This document shows, piece by piece, positions 6,304 through 14,228 of a DNA stretch of 18,708 nucleotides (position 1 is its first letter; each line of letters starts with the position of its first letter). Source of the stretch: Thermaceae bacterium (GTDB taxonomy: Bacteria; Deinococcota; Deinococci; Deinococcales; Marinithermaceae); the NCBI GenBank assembly GCA_015490435.1, contig WFXV01000036.1, positions 1 to 18,708 on the forward strand, written 5' to 3'. Made by a program: the position numbers and the translations under genes. Under the pieces are notes generated by a model. That model worked only from the letters and a program-made list of their open reading frames with translations. It was not told the origin of the DNA and did not search any database.

Positions 6304-7434
6304 AACGATCCCCGCCTCAAAGACCCTCGCGCCTTTGTCAAACCGGGAAAGCGAAAAGGCAGCCAGGCCCCCTTCCTGCCCCTCCAGCATCCAGCCCGCA
6401 AGCCGCCTGCCTACCGCCGGGGCGTGCTGGGCGCCGTGGCCGGAAAACCCGGTGGCGACCCAGGCGCCGGAAAGCCCTGGCACCGGTCCGAGGACGGCGT
6501 TTTTGTCCGGGGTCTCGGCGTAGTAGCCCCACCAGGCGCTTTTGAGGTCGAGGCCGAGCGAGGAAAACCAGGGAAAGCGCTGACTCATTAAAAGGGCTAC
6601 CTCCTCAAACCACTCCCAATCCACCCCCTCGAAAAACCCGGGCGGCTGGTCGGGGTGGGAGGCGCCAAAGAGGTAGCGGGGCCCCTCGGGCCGGAAGTAG
6701 ACGCCGGAGCCCGCGTCCACCACCAGCGGCCCGGGCCGGGCGCCCGCGGGGGCGGTGAGGTAGACCGAGCGGCGGTAGGGCTCGACGGGAAGCCGGTACC
6801 CGGCGCGCTCGGCGACGCGGGCGGACCAGGCGCCGGCGGCGTTCACCCATAAGGGGGCCTCAAAGGTCTCCTTCGGGGTCTCGATCCGCCAGGTCTCCAC
6901 TCGCTTTTTGGCCTTTAAAAGCGGCGACTCGGTAAAAAGCTCTGCCCCCTTTTCCCGCGCCGCCTTCAGGTAGGCAAGGGCGACCGTGGGCGGGTCGAAG
7001 ACGCCGTCCTCGGGGCCAAAGCTTGCGCCAACGAGGCACTCGGAGTCGAAGGCCACGACTTCCCGCGCTTTTTCAAGCGGCAAGAGCTCGACCGGGTAGC
7101 CCAAAGCCCGAAGGCGGCGCATCGCCTCGGACCAGGCGGGCCAGGAGGACGCAGGGTGCAAGAAGAGGTAGCCTCGGGGGCGGTAGCCCGCGTCCACGCC
7201 GATGGTTTCGGGGAAGGCTTTTAGGAGCTTTAGGCTTTCCGCCGAGAGCGCGGCGTTTTGGGGGTTTGAAAACTGCAGCCGGATGCCGCCCGCGCTCTTC
7301 GCGGTCGCGCCGGTGGCGGGGGCGGGGGCGGCCTCGAGGACCGCCACCCGCGCCCCTCGCTCGGCGAGGTGGTAAGCGAGGCTGGCGCCGACGATGCCGG
7401 CGCCCACGATGACGGCGTCAAACGTTCTGGCCAA
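6301..7434 (-). CDS. FAD-dependent amino-acid/amine oxidase (DAO family, glycine/sarcosine oxidase type)
   Basis: The 377-residue protein begins with an FAD-binding Rossmann fold: GAGIVG at 11-16, with the ribose-binding Glu34 in VAVLE. The block GATAKSAGGIRLQFSNPQN and the C-terminal ATGFSGHGAQHAPAVGRRLA are typical of the DAO superfamily (PF01266), which oxidises small amino acids or secondary amines. No Cys for covalent flavin is apparent near the usual place. The start is a TTG at 7434, supported by AAGGAG four bases upstream; no ATG or GTG lies early enough to include the GxGxxG. It overlaps the ALDH gene by 17 bases, so the two are co-expressed. This suggests that a product of amine oxidation is passed to the aldehyde dehydrogenase. 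The substrate is not determinable. Confidence 0.85.
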   Translation of the reverse strand: MARTFDAVIVGAGIVGASLAYHLAERGARVAVLEAAPAPATGATAKSAGGIRLQFSNPQNAALSAESLKLLKAFPETIGVDAGYRPRGYLFLHPASSWPAWSEAMRRLRALGYPVELLPLEKAREVVAFDSECLVGASFGPEDGVFDPPTVALAYLKAAREKGAELFTESPLLKAKKRVETWRIETPKETFEAPLWVNAAGAWSARVAERAGYRLPVEPYRRSVYLTAPAGARPGPLVVDAGSGVYFRPEGPRYLFGASHPDQPPGFFEGVDWEWFEEVALLMSQRFPWFSSLGLDLKSAWWGYYAETPDKNAVLGPVPGLSGAWVATGFSGHGAQHAPAVGRRLAGWMLEGQEGGLAAFSLSRFDKGARVFEAGIV

Positions 7435-9016
7435 GCGTCTCCTTCCAGTTCGTGGGCGCTTTCGGTGCCACGTACTCGGTGTCCATCTGGGCGAGCTGGA
7501 GCTTGCCCGAGTACTCGTCGTTCACCGCCTGCCAGACGGTGTATTCCTCCAGCACCCAGACGCCGGACTCGCGGGCGCCGTTCCCCGAGGCGCGCACGCC
7601 GCCGAAGGGCATGTGGGCCTCGGCCCCGACGGTAGTGTTGTTGATGTTCACCATGCCCGCCTGGATGCGGTTTCTAAACTGGTAGGCCCAAAGGCGGTTG
7701 TTGGTGTAGATCGCCGAGGAAAGGCCGTAGGGGTGGTCGTTCGCGGCCTCGATGGCCTCGTCGATGCCGTCCACCTTGATCAGGTTGATGGTGGGACCGA
7801 AGATCTCCTCCCGGGTCTGGGTCATGCCGCGTTTGGCCTCCCAGACCGTGGGCCAGCCAAAGAGCCCGGCCTCGGGGTCGCCGAAGAAGTGAGGGTAGGG
7901 GTTTTCCTTGGTGATGCGCTTTTTGCCGAGGAGGAGCGTCGCCCCCTCGCGCTCGCCCCAGTCGTAGTGCTCAAGCCAGCGCTTAAAAAGCCGCTCGTTG
8001 ATGAAGGGGCCGTAGGTGACGTCTTCATAAAGGAGCGGGTTCCCGATCTTGGTCTCGGCGGCCATCTCGAGGAAACGCTTCTTGAACTCGTCGTAGATCG
8101 GGGCGTCCACGATGATGTTCCCCGCCGAGGTGCAGCGCTGGCCGCCGGTGGCGAAGGTGCTCCACCAGGCGCCGTGGAGGGCGTTTTCAAGGTCGGCGTC
8201 GCGCATGACCACGAGCGGGTTCTTGCCGCCGAGCTCGAGGGTGGCCTTGATCAGGGCCCGGCCCGCCTTCTCGCCGATGATTCGGCCTACTTTGGTGCTG
8301 CCGGTGAAGGCGAACTTGTCGAGCAGGCCCTCGTCGATCAGGTTCACGAGCGCCTCGCCGGTCGAGTCCTTGCCGCCGCCGAAGACGACGTTGATCACCC
8401 CGGGAGGCAGCCCGGCCTCCTCGAAGAGCTTGACGAAGATGTAGGAGAGCACCGGGGAGTCGTCCGAGGGCTTCCAGACCACGGTGTTGCCGGTGAGCAC
8501 CGCCGGGATCAGCTTCCAGCTCGGCACCGCGATGGGGAAGTTGCCGGCGGTGATCATCCCCACCACGCCCAGGGGGCGGCGGAAGGTGAAGAGGTCTTTG
8601 TTGCGCATCTCGCTGGGGACGGTCTGGCCGTAAAGCCGCCTTCCCTCGCTGGCGAAGAAGACCGCGGTGTCGATCGCCTCTTGGACGTCGCCCCGAGCCT
8701 CCTTCAGGGTCTTCCCCACCTCGCGGACCATGAGCCGGGCGAGGGTCTCCTTTTCCCGCTCCAGGATCTTCGCCAGGTTAAAGAGCACCCCGCCCCGGAC
8801 CGGCGCCGGCGTACTTGACCACTCGGGGTAGGCCGCCCGGGCGGCGGCGATCGCCTTCCTCAGCGTTTCCGCGTTCCCCTCAGGGAAGATTCCCACCAGG
8901 TCCTCAAAGTCCGAGGGGGTTCGGTCCTCGAACTCGGGACCCTCAAAGACCTCCTCGCCGCCGATCAGGTGGCCGGCGATGACGGTGTTGCCGTACTTGC
9001 TGGCTTGGGTTTTCAT
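7418..9016 (-). CDS. NAD(P)-dependent aldehyde dehydrogenase with extended C-terminus
   Basis: The 532-residue protein carries all ALDH catalytic residues: Asn159 (AGNFPIA), Lys182 (WKPS), the FTGSTKVG cofactor loop at 237-244, Glu261 (ELGGKNP) and the nucleophile Cys295 (GGQRCTSAG). PFGGVRASGNGARESG near the C-terminus is also typical. The chain continues about 40 residues past the usual ALDH end (ending NWKETLGQNV). This recalls a T. thermophilus ALDH of about 530 residues known for a C-terminal tail over its active site. The ATG is preceded by AGGGGG at five bases. The gene heads an operon with the overlapping FAD oxidase and probably metG. Alternatives are 1-pyrroline-5-carboxylate or aminoadipate-semialdehyde dehydrogenase; the sequence alone does not separate them. 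Confidence 0.92.
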   Translation of the reverse strand: MKTQASKYGNTVIAGHLIGGEEVFEGPEFEDRTPSDFEDLVGIFPEGNAETLRKAIAAARAAYPEWSSTPAPVRGGVLFNLAKILEREKETLARLMVREVGKTLKEARGDVQEAIDTAVFFASEGRRLYGQTVPSEMRNKDLFTFRRPLGVVGMITAGNFPIAVPSWKLIPAVLTGNTVVWKPSDDSPVLSYIFVKLFEEAGLPPGVINVVFGGGKDSTGEALVNLIDEGLLDKFAFTGSTKVGRIIGEKAGRALIKATLELGGKNPLVVMRDADLENALHGAWWSTFATGGQRCTSAGNIIVDAPIYDEFKKRFLEMAAETKIGNPLLYEDVTYGPFINERLFKRWLEHYDWGEREGATLLLGKKRITKENPYPHFFGDPEAGLFGWPTVWEAKRGMTQTREEIFGPTINLIKVDGIDEAIEAANDHPYGLSSAIYTNNRLWAYQFRNRIQAGMVNINNTTVGAEAHMPFGGVRASGNGARESGVWVLEEYTVWQAVNDEYSGKLQLAQMDTEYVAPKAPTNWKETLGQNV

Positions 9017-9034
9017 AGTGACCCCCTAAAACTC

Positions 9035-9065
9035 ATCTTAGCGCTCGCTTTTCCACCCTTGGCAA
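9035..9065 (-). promoter_or_regulatory. Candidate promoter of the ALDH-oxidase-metG operon
   Basis: On the minus strand TTGCCA (9065-9060) is followed by 19 bases and TAAGAT (9040-9035). The TAAGAT begins with the TAA stop of the STAND gene. The start site would lie about 11 bases before the ALDH ATG, leaving room for its AGGGGG ribosome site. The 19-base spacer is long and the call is tentative. Confidence 0.35.
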
Positions 9066-12000
9066 AGCTCGGAAAGAAAACGCGCAAGCTCCGGTTGGAG
9101 GGCCTCTGCGTTAGAAAGGAGAGGGCAAATAATTTCAAGCTCAGGTTCGTAATACTCTGTAAGAATGTAAGTGACATACTCACTAAGTAGTTTGTTCATC
9201 CACTCCCCATATATTTGTGGATTGCTGTGAAAGTAATTAGTCGACATTATAAGCGCTTCTCGATAAGCAAAAAAAGCATCTTTGTCGCGGCCAATATTGA
9301 ACAAGTAATCTCCTAATGTAGTAAGACCAGCTGCTAGATCTTTCCCGTAGACTTCGGGATTTTTGCTCACTAGCTCACGGTAAAAATTTATAGCTTCCAT
9401 CATCGCATGTAATGCATTCTCATGGCGATCTAGATAGTACAAGTTCATTCCGAGATGGAACAGGCTATATGCTAGATCTGGTAAGTAAGCTTCTGGATTA
9501 TATGCCACCATTTCACGGGAAATTTGAACTGCTTCCTCTGTTGCTTTGAGTGCCTCTTCTTGGCGGTTGGCAGCCATTAAAATAAAACTCAAAGCGAGAA
9601 GACTTTTCGATAGGTCGGGCAAGTGAGTTACGGAGTTTTTCGTTGCTAACTGGCGATAAATCTCGATTGCCTCTTCCACCACGTAAAGCGCCTTATCATA
9701 GCGCTTTAAATATAAGTAATGGATTCCGAGATTTGTTAGGTTCCCCGCGAGATCAGGTAGATAAAATTCGGGGTTTGTAGTTGCTAAATCACGGTAAATC
9801 TTTAGCGCTTCTACCATCATATTTACCCCTATTCCAAAGTGCTTTGCATCAAATAAATAACTCCCCAAGCTGAAAGTGCTCGCTGCAAATTCAGGTAAAT
9901 AGGTTTTATAATTTTTTGCCATAAGTTTTCGCCAAATGGTCATCGCGTTTTGTATGCTCTGAAGCGCTACTCCATGGTGCCCAAAAGTATAATAACGAAC
10001 CGCTAAATTGTGAAGACTTGTCGCCAAATCGGGAAGATTAATCTCGGGCTTCCGCGCTGCCAGATCGCGACGAATTTTAACTGCCTCCTCTGTAGCTTCG
10101 AGCGCTTCCTTATGACGGTCGAGGATGGCGAAAATTGTCCCTAAATTATTTAAGCTCATCGCCAGGTACGGCAAGTAGATTTCGGAATTTATTGTCGAGA
10201 GCTTTCGATAAATGTTTACTACTTCTTGCATTATTTTTTGGGCTTCATCATGTCGACTAAGCCTAAAAAGAATACTTCCCAAATTATTGAGGTTCGCCGC
10301 CAGGTCTGACAAATGTGTCTCGGAATGCATTGCCGCCAGCTTCCGGTAGAGTTTCACTGATTCTTCCGTTGCTTTTAGCGCTTGCTCATGCAATCCCAAA
10401 GCTTCGAGCAAATTTCCCAGTATTCCCCAAAACCTTGCCCTCTCCTCGAAATTAGTGATGGATGGCAAGCTTACATCAAGCACTGCTGCAGCCAAAGGGG
10501 TGACAAAGAGGGGATGTGTGATATTTGGGGGTTTAATATTACCTTTTTTAAAAAGCTCAATTAACTCATTTGCACTAGCCTTTGATATGCGGAAAACCCC
10601 TCGCCAAAAGTCGTAGAGCTCGCGCATTCGCTCTCGTTCACTCCCCACCTGTGCCCGTTTCAATACCTGGCAGGCCCGGTTGAGGCGGGGGCCTAGTGCT
10701 TCTGGCTTTTCCAGGTTTCGCCGGACAACCTCCGCAAGCAGTTCCGCGAGGCGCTTTTTAGAAGCCGGTTCCGAGCCCCTCCAAAGCTCCCTCAGGAAGA
10801 AACCTGCCACGGGGTCGGGCTCAAGAGGCCCAATCCTGCTCCCTTTTAGAGGGAGAAGGCTCGACGCGGCGGTGAAGAAGGCCCGGTCAATATGGTGCAC
10901 TTTCAGGAAGGGTAAAGCCTCCTCCCGCTCTAAATAACCGAGAAGCGTGGCCCCCGCAACCAAGACTTCAAAGTAGGGGAAATCCATTTGCGTTTCCTCG
11001 GCCTTTGATTTGCCCAATTTGTAAAGCAGCCTCGGCCACCATCGGGCTTCTTTTTCGTGCATAAGTGCCTCTGCCAATAATGCTTCTTCGTTGGGGTTTG
11101 CCGGGTGCTGGCCCTGTACAGCAAGGTAGGCGGCAAGCACTAGGGCGAGTGGTCGGTTAGGGTAACCTCCCTTTTCCTTGAGTTCCGGCCAGACCTCTTC
11201 CGCGGAAAGCGCCGATTTCGTCTCTTCTTTGTACTGCACCCTAAGTGCCTTGTGTGCCTCGAGGAATACTGCCTTGGCAGTTTTTTCGTCCAACTCCTTT
11301 AACTTGATCACGCTTTGCTGGAGATTATGTAGTGCTTCCCTGAGTTTACGGGGGAGTTTAGGCCAGTCCCCTTGACCGCTCGTATATTGATAATTGCGGT
11401 CGGAGGTAGGTGTAAAGGTCTGCATTAGCGATTTGAGAAAGTCGGCATGCCGTTCAAGCATAAGTACTGCTATCGGACCCTTAAAGTCTGTACCCTCCGC
11501 TAGATTGGAGAGTTCGATTAAAATTTTATCCAAGTTGCTTCGCTCAGCAGCGTAATCGATCAAGATGAAGAGCCCCCGAGGTTTACGTTCCTGGATGCTC
11601 AAAAATCTACGTAGGCCAGAAAGTTGTTTGGCGTCAAATTCGCTTGGAAGTGCTCCCGTCATCCAACCTTGGGACTTCAGCGTCCTGGCGAGCTCAAAGC
11701 CTAACCGAGTTTTCCCCGATCCCCCTTCACCAATAATTAAATTTAAGTTTAACCCCGGTCCAAGGTCCTGTAGCTTCTGGAGCAAGGATGTGTAAGCTGG
11801 AACTTCCTTAAACGGAATGATCCCTGCCCATGCCGTCAAGGAGGCAAAACTGAGCTCGCCTGGCGGTTTCGCTTCCCATGGGCGCTTCAGTAATGACGCT
11901 GCCTGTCGTTCTGGAAGCAGCGGCTCAAGCAATCGAAGCTGGTTTTCAACTTTTAATAGCCGTTTGTCTATTTTTTGAGCCAAATCGCCGACGATCTCCA

Positions 12001-12463
12001 TGCTTACAAGGCTGCCTAGTGTATTGTCTTTGAAAATTTCTTCATAAAAAATTTCCAGCATTCTTAACACGGTCTCTCGCACATCTGCCGGCACGGCGCC
12101 CCCGGCAGCCTCTACTACAGCATTGGCGTAGGCTTTAGGGATCCGATCCACACCCCGGACCAGCGGCTCGCCGCCGTACCTAATAAGTACGAAGTTAAGT
12201 GTTTCGAAAAGTTGGGATTCCATGTCTTTGGGGATGCCCAAAGATTTCAATTTAGCTTTTAGTTTGTATCTAAGTTTTTTGATGCGGCCTTTGATTTCGT
12301 CTTCTGGGAGTTTCGCATGCTCCGACGTAAGCTCGAGCAAAGATTTTACCCCCGCCTCGATAACCGGGGCGAGAATGGGGTCAATGTATCGAACGGCCTC
12401 CGATAGCGAAATCCAAATCGCCTCCGATAAAATTCCTGCGATGTTCTCCTTGCCAAGCTGCAT
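9038..12463 (-). CDS. STAND-type P-loop NTPase with nine 46-residue TPR-like repeats; candidate sensor/defence protein
   Basis: The 1141-residue protein has four parts. Residues 1-200 are an all-helical domain that I do not recognise. Residues 205-345 are an NTPase core with Walker A GEGGSGKT (245-252) and Walker B LFILIDYAAER (298-308, D303). The DYA-E/R form and the GKTRL continuation are those of the STAND-like ATPases with TPRs found in many filamentous bacteria. Residues 345-676 are a helical, winged-helix-like section including LEPDPVAGFFL. Residues 677-1090 are nine repeats of exactly 46 residues around YLPDLA, NNLG and EALxATEEAVxIYR, and a 51-residue tail follows. No signal peptide or membrane segment is visible. 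The gene is AT-rich: sampled lines give 30-40% GC in the first 75 codons and the repeats and about 60% in the middle, against about 70% nearby. Acquisition by transfer is likely. It has its own promoter and no Shine-Dalgarno sequence. Confidence 0.85.
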   Translation of the reverse strand: MQLGKENIAGILSEAIWISLSEAVRYIDPILAPVIEAGVKSLLELTSEHAKLPEDEIKGRIKKLRYKLKAKLKSLGIPKDMESQLFETLNFVLIRYGGEPLVRGVDRIPKAYANAVVEAAGGAVPADVRETVLRMLEIFYEEIFKDNTLGSLVSMEIVGDLAQKIDKRLLKVENQLRLLEPLLPERQAASLLKRPWEAKPPGELSFASLTAWAGIIPFKEVPAYTSLLQKLQDLGPGLNLNLIIGEGGSGKTRLGFELARTLKSQGWMTGALPSEFDAKQLSGLRRFLSIQERKPRGLFILIDYAAERSNLDKILIELSNLAEGTDFKGPIAVLMLERHADFLKSLMQTFTPTSDRNYQYTSGQGDWPKLPRKLREALHNLQQSVIKLKELDEKTAKAVFLEAHKALRVQYKEETKSALSAEEVWPELKEKGGYPNRPLALVLAAYLAVQGQHPANPNEEALLAEALMHEKEARWWPRLLYKLGKSKAEETQMDFPYFEVLVAGATLLGYLEREEALPFLKVHHIDRAFFTAASSLLPLKGSRIGPLEPDPVAGFFLRELWRGSEPASKKRLAELLAEVVRRNLEKPEALGPRLNRACQVLKRAQVGSERERMRELYDFWRGVFRISKASANELIELFKKGNIKPPNITHPLFVTPLAAAVLDVSLPSITNFEERARFWGILGNLLEALGLHEQALKATEESVKLYRKLAAMHSETHLSDLAANLNNLGSILFRLSRHDEAQKIMQEVVNIYRKLSTINSEIYLPYLAMSLNNLGTIFAILDRHKEALEATEEAVKIRRDLAARKPEINLPDLATSLHNLAVRYYTFGHHGVALQSIQNAMTIWRKLMAKNYKTYLPEFAASTFSLGSYLFDAKHFGIGVNMMVEALKIYRDLATTNPEFYLPDLAGNLTNLGIHYLYLKRYDKALYVVEEAIEIYRQLATKNSVTHLPDLSKSLLALSFILMAANRQEEALKATEEAVQISREMVAYNPEAYLPDLAYSLFHLGMNLYYLDRHENALHAMMEAINFYRELVSKNPEVYGKDLAAGLTTLGDYLFNIGRDKDAFFAYREALIMSTNYFHSNPQIYGEWMNKLLSEYVTYILTEYYEPELEIICPLLSNAEALQPELARFLSELCQGWKSER
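9194..10435 (-). repeat. Coding repeat array: nine 138-bp TPR-like units
   Basis: Residues 677-1090 of the STAND protein divide without gap into nine 46-residue units. Each contains a helix pair (xSLxNLGxxLxxLxRxxEAL, then xATEEAVxIYRxLAxxNP) and the linker ExYLPDLA. The units diverge at most surface positions while keeping the frame and length exactly. The ninth unit changes the linker to YGEWMN before the tail. Confidence 0.9.
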
Positions 12464-12574
12464 AATTTATTTTATGCCTTTGAGGCGTTGGCCTTTCAAT
12501 TTTGATCATTTTAAGCAAAGACGTAGCAAATAAATGCCATCAAAAACAGTGAGAAATTGTAGCTGCTGCTTATA
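12464..12574. other. AT-rich spacer upstream of the STAND gene
   Basis: These 111 bases between the STAND gene and the YbjQ-family gene are AT-rich like the STAND gene. Beyond the STAND promoter I see no open frame, terminator hairpin, attachment-site duplication or RNA gene. The right boundary of the foreign segment falls at or very near the YbjQ-family stop codon (12575-12577). Confidence 0.6.
12469..12499 (-). promoter_or_regulatory. Promoter of the STAND NTPase gene
   Basis: On the minus strand TTGAAA (12499-12494), 19 bases, then TAAAAT (12474-12469), with the ATG only five bases further. The box agrees with leaderless initiation, and no ribosome site is present. The spacer is longer than the 17-base optimum. 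Confidence 0.5.
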
Positions 12575-12888
12575 TTAACCGAGCCTTACCGCCGTCCCGC
12601 TCGCGGTCACCATCAGCATGCTCTGGCCTAAGACCTCGTAGTCAAGGTCGATGCCGACGACGGCGTCGGCGCCGAGCCTACGCGCTTCCTCGGCGAGCTC
12701 GGCGAGAGCGATCTCGCGGGCCTCTTTGAGCTCGGCCTCATAAGCCCCCGGGGGGCGCCGAAGAAGTCCCTCATCGAGGCCATCAGGTCGCGGATGAAGT
12801 TCGCCCCCACGATGGCCTCGCCGCGAACCACGCCCTTGTATTCGAGGATGCGCTTTCCCTCCACGTTCGGGGCGGTGGTAAGAATCAC
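12575..12888 (-). pseudogene. ybjQ: YbjQ/UPF0145-family protein gene with a one-base frameshift
   Basis: The frame starts at GTG 12888 with MILTTAPNVEGKRILEYKGV and continues to FIRDLMASMRDFFGAP, which is the YbjQ (heavy-metal-binding-domain-like) family. Coding then moves to another frame. After the C6G5 run near 12745-12755 the family sequence resumes as GAYEAELKEAREIALAEL, then GADAVVGIDLDYEVLGQ, ending MLMVTASGTAVRLG at the TAA of 12575-12577. Restoring one G would give a normal protein of about 104 residues. The unshifted frame instead ends after 86 residues with an unrelated tail. The lesion is in a homopolymer run, so it may be a sequencing error, a real mutation or a slippage site. 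The start overlaps the upstream peptidase stop as GTGA, implying coupling. YbjQ proteins form pentamers of uncertain role. Confidence 0.82.
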
Positions 12889-14216
12889 GCCACGCCCCCT
12901 TCCTCGGCGAAGCGCCGGTAGTAGGCCTTTACCGCTTCAATCCCCTTTTCGAAGTTTTCGAGCTCGAACTTCTCGTTCGGGGCGTGGAGGTTGTCGTCGG
13001 GGAGGCCGAAGCCCATAAGCACCACCGGGAGCTCGAGTTCATTTTTTAGTGCGGTGACCACGGGAATCGTGCCCCCCTCGCGAATGAAGACCGGATCGCG
13101 GCCGAAAGCCTCTTTGAGCGCCTGGGCGGCGAGCCGCATCGCCCGGGTGTTCCGCTCCACGAGGACGGGCTTTGCCCCCTCGAAGACCCGTACCCGCACG
13201 CTGTAGTGCTTGGGGGCGACCTCCTGAACGTAGCGCTCGGCGAGGGCGGCGATCTCGTCCGGGTCCTGGTCGGGAACGAGGCGCATCGAGAACTTGAAGC
13301 TTGCCCTCGCGGGGATCACCGTCTTCGGCCCGGGGCCGGTCCAGCCCGAGGAAAAGCCGTTCACGTCCAGGCTTGGCCGGGCCCAGCGGCGCTCGAGCAC
13401 CGAATACCCGGGCTCGCCCTCGAGGGCCTCTGCCCCAAGCGCCTCGCGGTAAGCCTCCTCGTCAAAGGGAAGCTTTGCCCACTCGGCCCGCTCCTCGGGC
13501 TCGAGGGGCCGGACCTCGTCGTAAAAGCCCGGGATCCGCACCCACCCCTCGGGCGACTTCAAGCTCGCCGCGATGCGGGCAGCGGCGAGGGCAGCGTTCG
13601 GGGCGGCGCCGCCGTGGACCCCTGAGTGGAGGTCGCTCTTCGTCCCCTCGACCTCGACCTCGAGGTAGGCAAGGCCCCTTAGGCCGTAGACCAGGGTGGG
13701 AAGCCCGCGGGCGAACATCGCGGTGTCGGAGACGAGGGCGGCGTCCGCCCGGAGGCGGCTTTGGTTTTCCCGGAGGAAGGCGAAGAGGTTCTTCGAGCCC
13801 ACCTCCTCCTCGCCCTCGATCACGAACTTAAGGTTTAGGGGGAGGTCCTGGGTCTCGGCCGCGGCGGCGACGTGGATCCAGACCTGGCCCTTGTCGTCGG
13901 AGGCGCCGCGGGCGTAGACCTTGCCGTCCTTGATCGTGGGCTCGAAGGGCGGGCTCTCCCAGAGCTCGAGGGGGTCCGGGGGCTGGACGTCGTAGTGGCC
14001 GTAAACGAGCAGGGTGGGCGCCTTCGGATCCTTCCGGCGCTCGGCATAGACGATCGGGTGGCCCGGGGTGGGCACGAGCTCGACCGAGAACCCGATAGCC
14101 TCCAGCTTTTCGGCGAGGAACCGTGCCGCCCGCTCGACGTCGGCCTTGTGGGCGGGGTCGGTGGAGACCGAGGGGATCCTTAGGAAGTCGAGCAGATCTT
14201 CAAGATGGGGGCTCAT
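12885..14216 (-). CDS. M20-family dipeptidase / metallopeptidase (CNDP-like)
   Basis: The 443-residue zinc peptidase hydrolyses dipeptides or small N-acylated peptides, probably in the cytoplasm as no signal peptide is present. Metal and catalytic residues are visible: H74 and D76 (VYGHYDVQPP), bridging D107 (GASDDKG), E137/E138 (EGEEEVGS), D164 (VSDTAMF) and H411 (NLHAPNEKFE). The dimerisation/lid domain contains DLHSGVHGGAAPN (195-207). The motif EGEEEVGS and the length place it with the carnosinase-type dipeptidases rather than the shorter succinyl-diaminopimelate desuccinylases. The ATG lies six bases after TACCCT, so the message is probably leaderless. The downstream YbjQ-family gene overlaps it by four bases. 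Confidence 0.93.
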   Translation of the reverse strand: MSPHLEDLLDFLRIPSVSTDPAHKADVERAARFLAEKLEAIGFSVELVPTPGHPIVYAERRKDPKAPTLLVYGHYDVQPPDPLELWESPPFEPTIKDGKVYARGASDDKGQVWIHVAAAAETQDLPLNLKFVIEGEEEVGSKNLFAFLRENQSRLRADAALVSDTAMFARGLPTLVYGLRGLAYLEVEVEGTKSDLHSGVHGGAAPNAALAAARIAASLKSPEGWVRIPGFYDEVRPLEPEERAEWAKLPFDEEAYREALGAEALEGEPGYSVLERRWARPSLDVNGFSSGWTGPGPKTVIPARASFKFSMRLVPDQDPDEIAALAERYVQEVAPKHYSVRVRVFEGAKPVLVERNTRAMRLAAQALKEAFGRDPVFIREGGTIPVVTALKNELELPVVLMGFGLPDDNLHAPNEKFELENFEKGIEAVKAYYRRFAEEGGVA

Positions 14217-14222
14217 ACCTAA

Positions 14223-14228
14223 AGGGTA
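14223..14228 (-). promoter_or_regulatory. -10 box of the M20 dipeptidase gene
   Basis: TACCCT on the minus strand, six bases from the ATG at 14216. It sits in the 12-base gap after hspR, so the dipeptidase can be transcribed separately from hspR. It fits TANNNT and the spacing rule of the window but has a GC-rich centre. Confidence 0.45.

Noticed and set aside
7394..8818. Long plus-strand open frame of 474 codons opposite ALDH
   Set aside because: It is antisense to a clear ALDH with all catalytic residues. The product is V/D/G/H-rich low-complexity, as expected from the complement of GC-rich codons, and has no family match that I recognise.
9194..10435. Regular 138-bp periodicity that might be taken for a CRISPR or tandem DNA repeat
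   Set aside because: The period is a protein repeat in frame. The DNA units are too diverged for a recent tandem duplication and have no direct-repeat/spacer structure.
9017..12574. Mobile element or integrated island with attachment sites
   Set aside because: No transposase, integrase, tRNA junction, target duplication or inverted ends were found around the AT-rich gene. Only composition supports transfer.
12740..12760. Programmed frameshifting as the default explanation for the YbjQ-family gene
   Set aside because: The run is GC homopolymer rather than a classic A-rich slippery site, and no stimulatory element is evident. A sequencing error or mutation is simpler, so it is listed only as one option.
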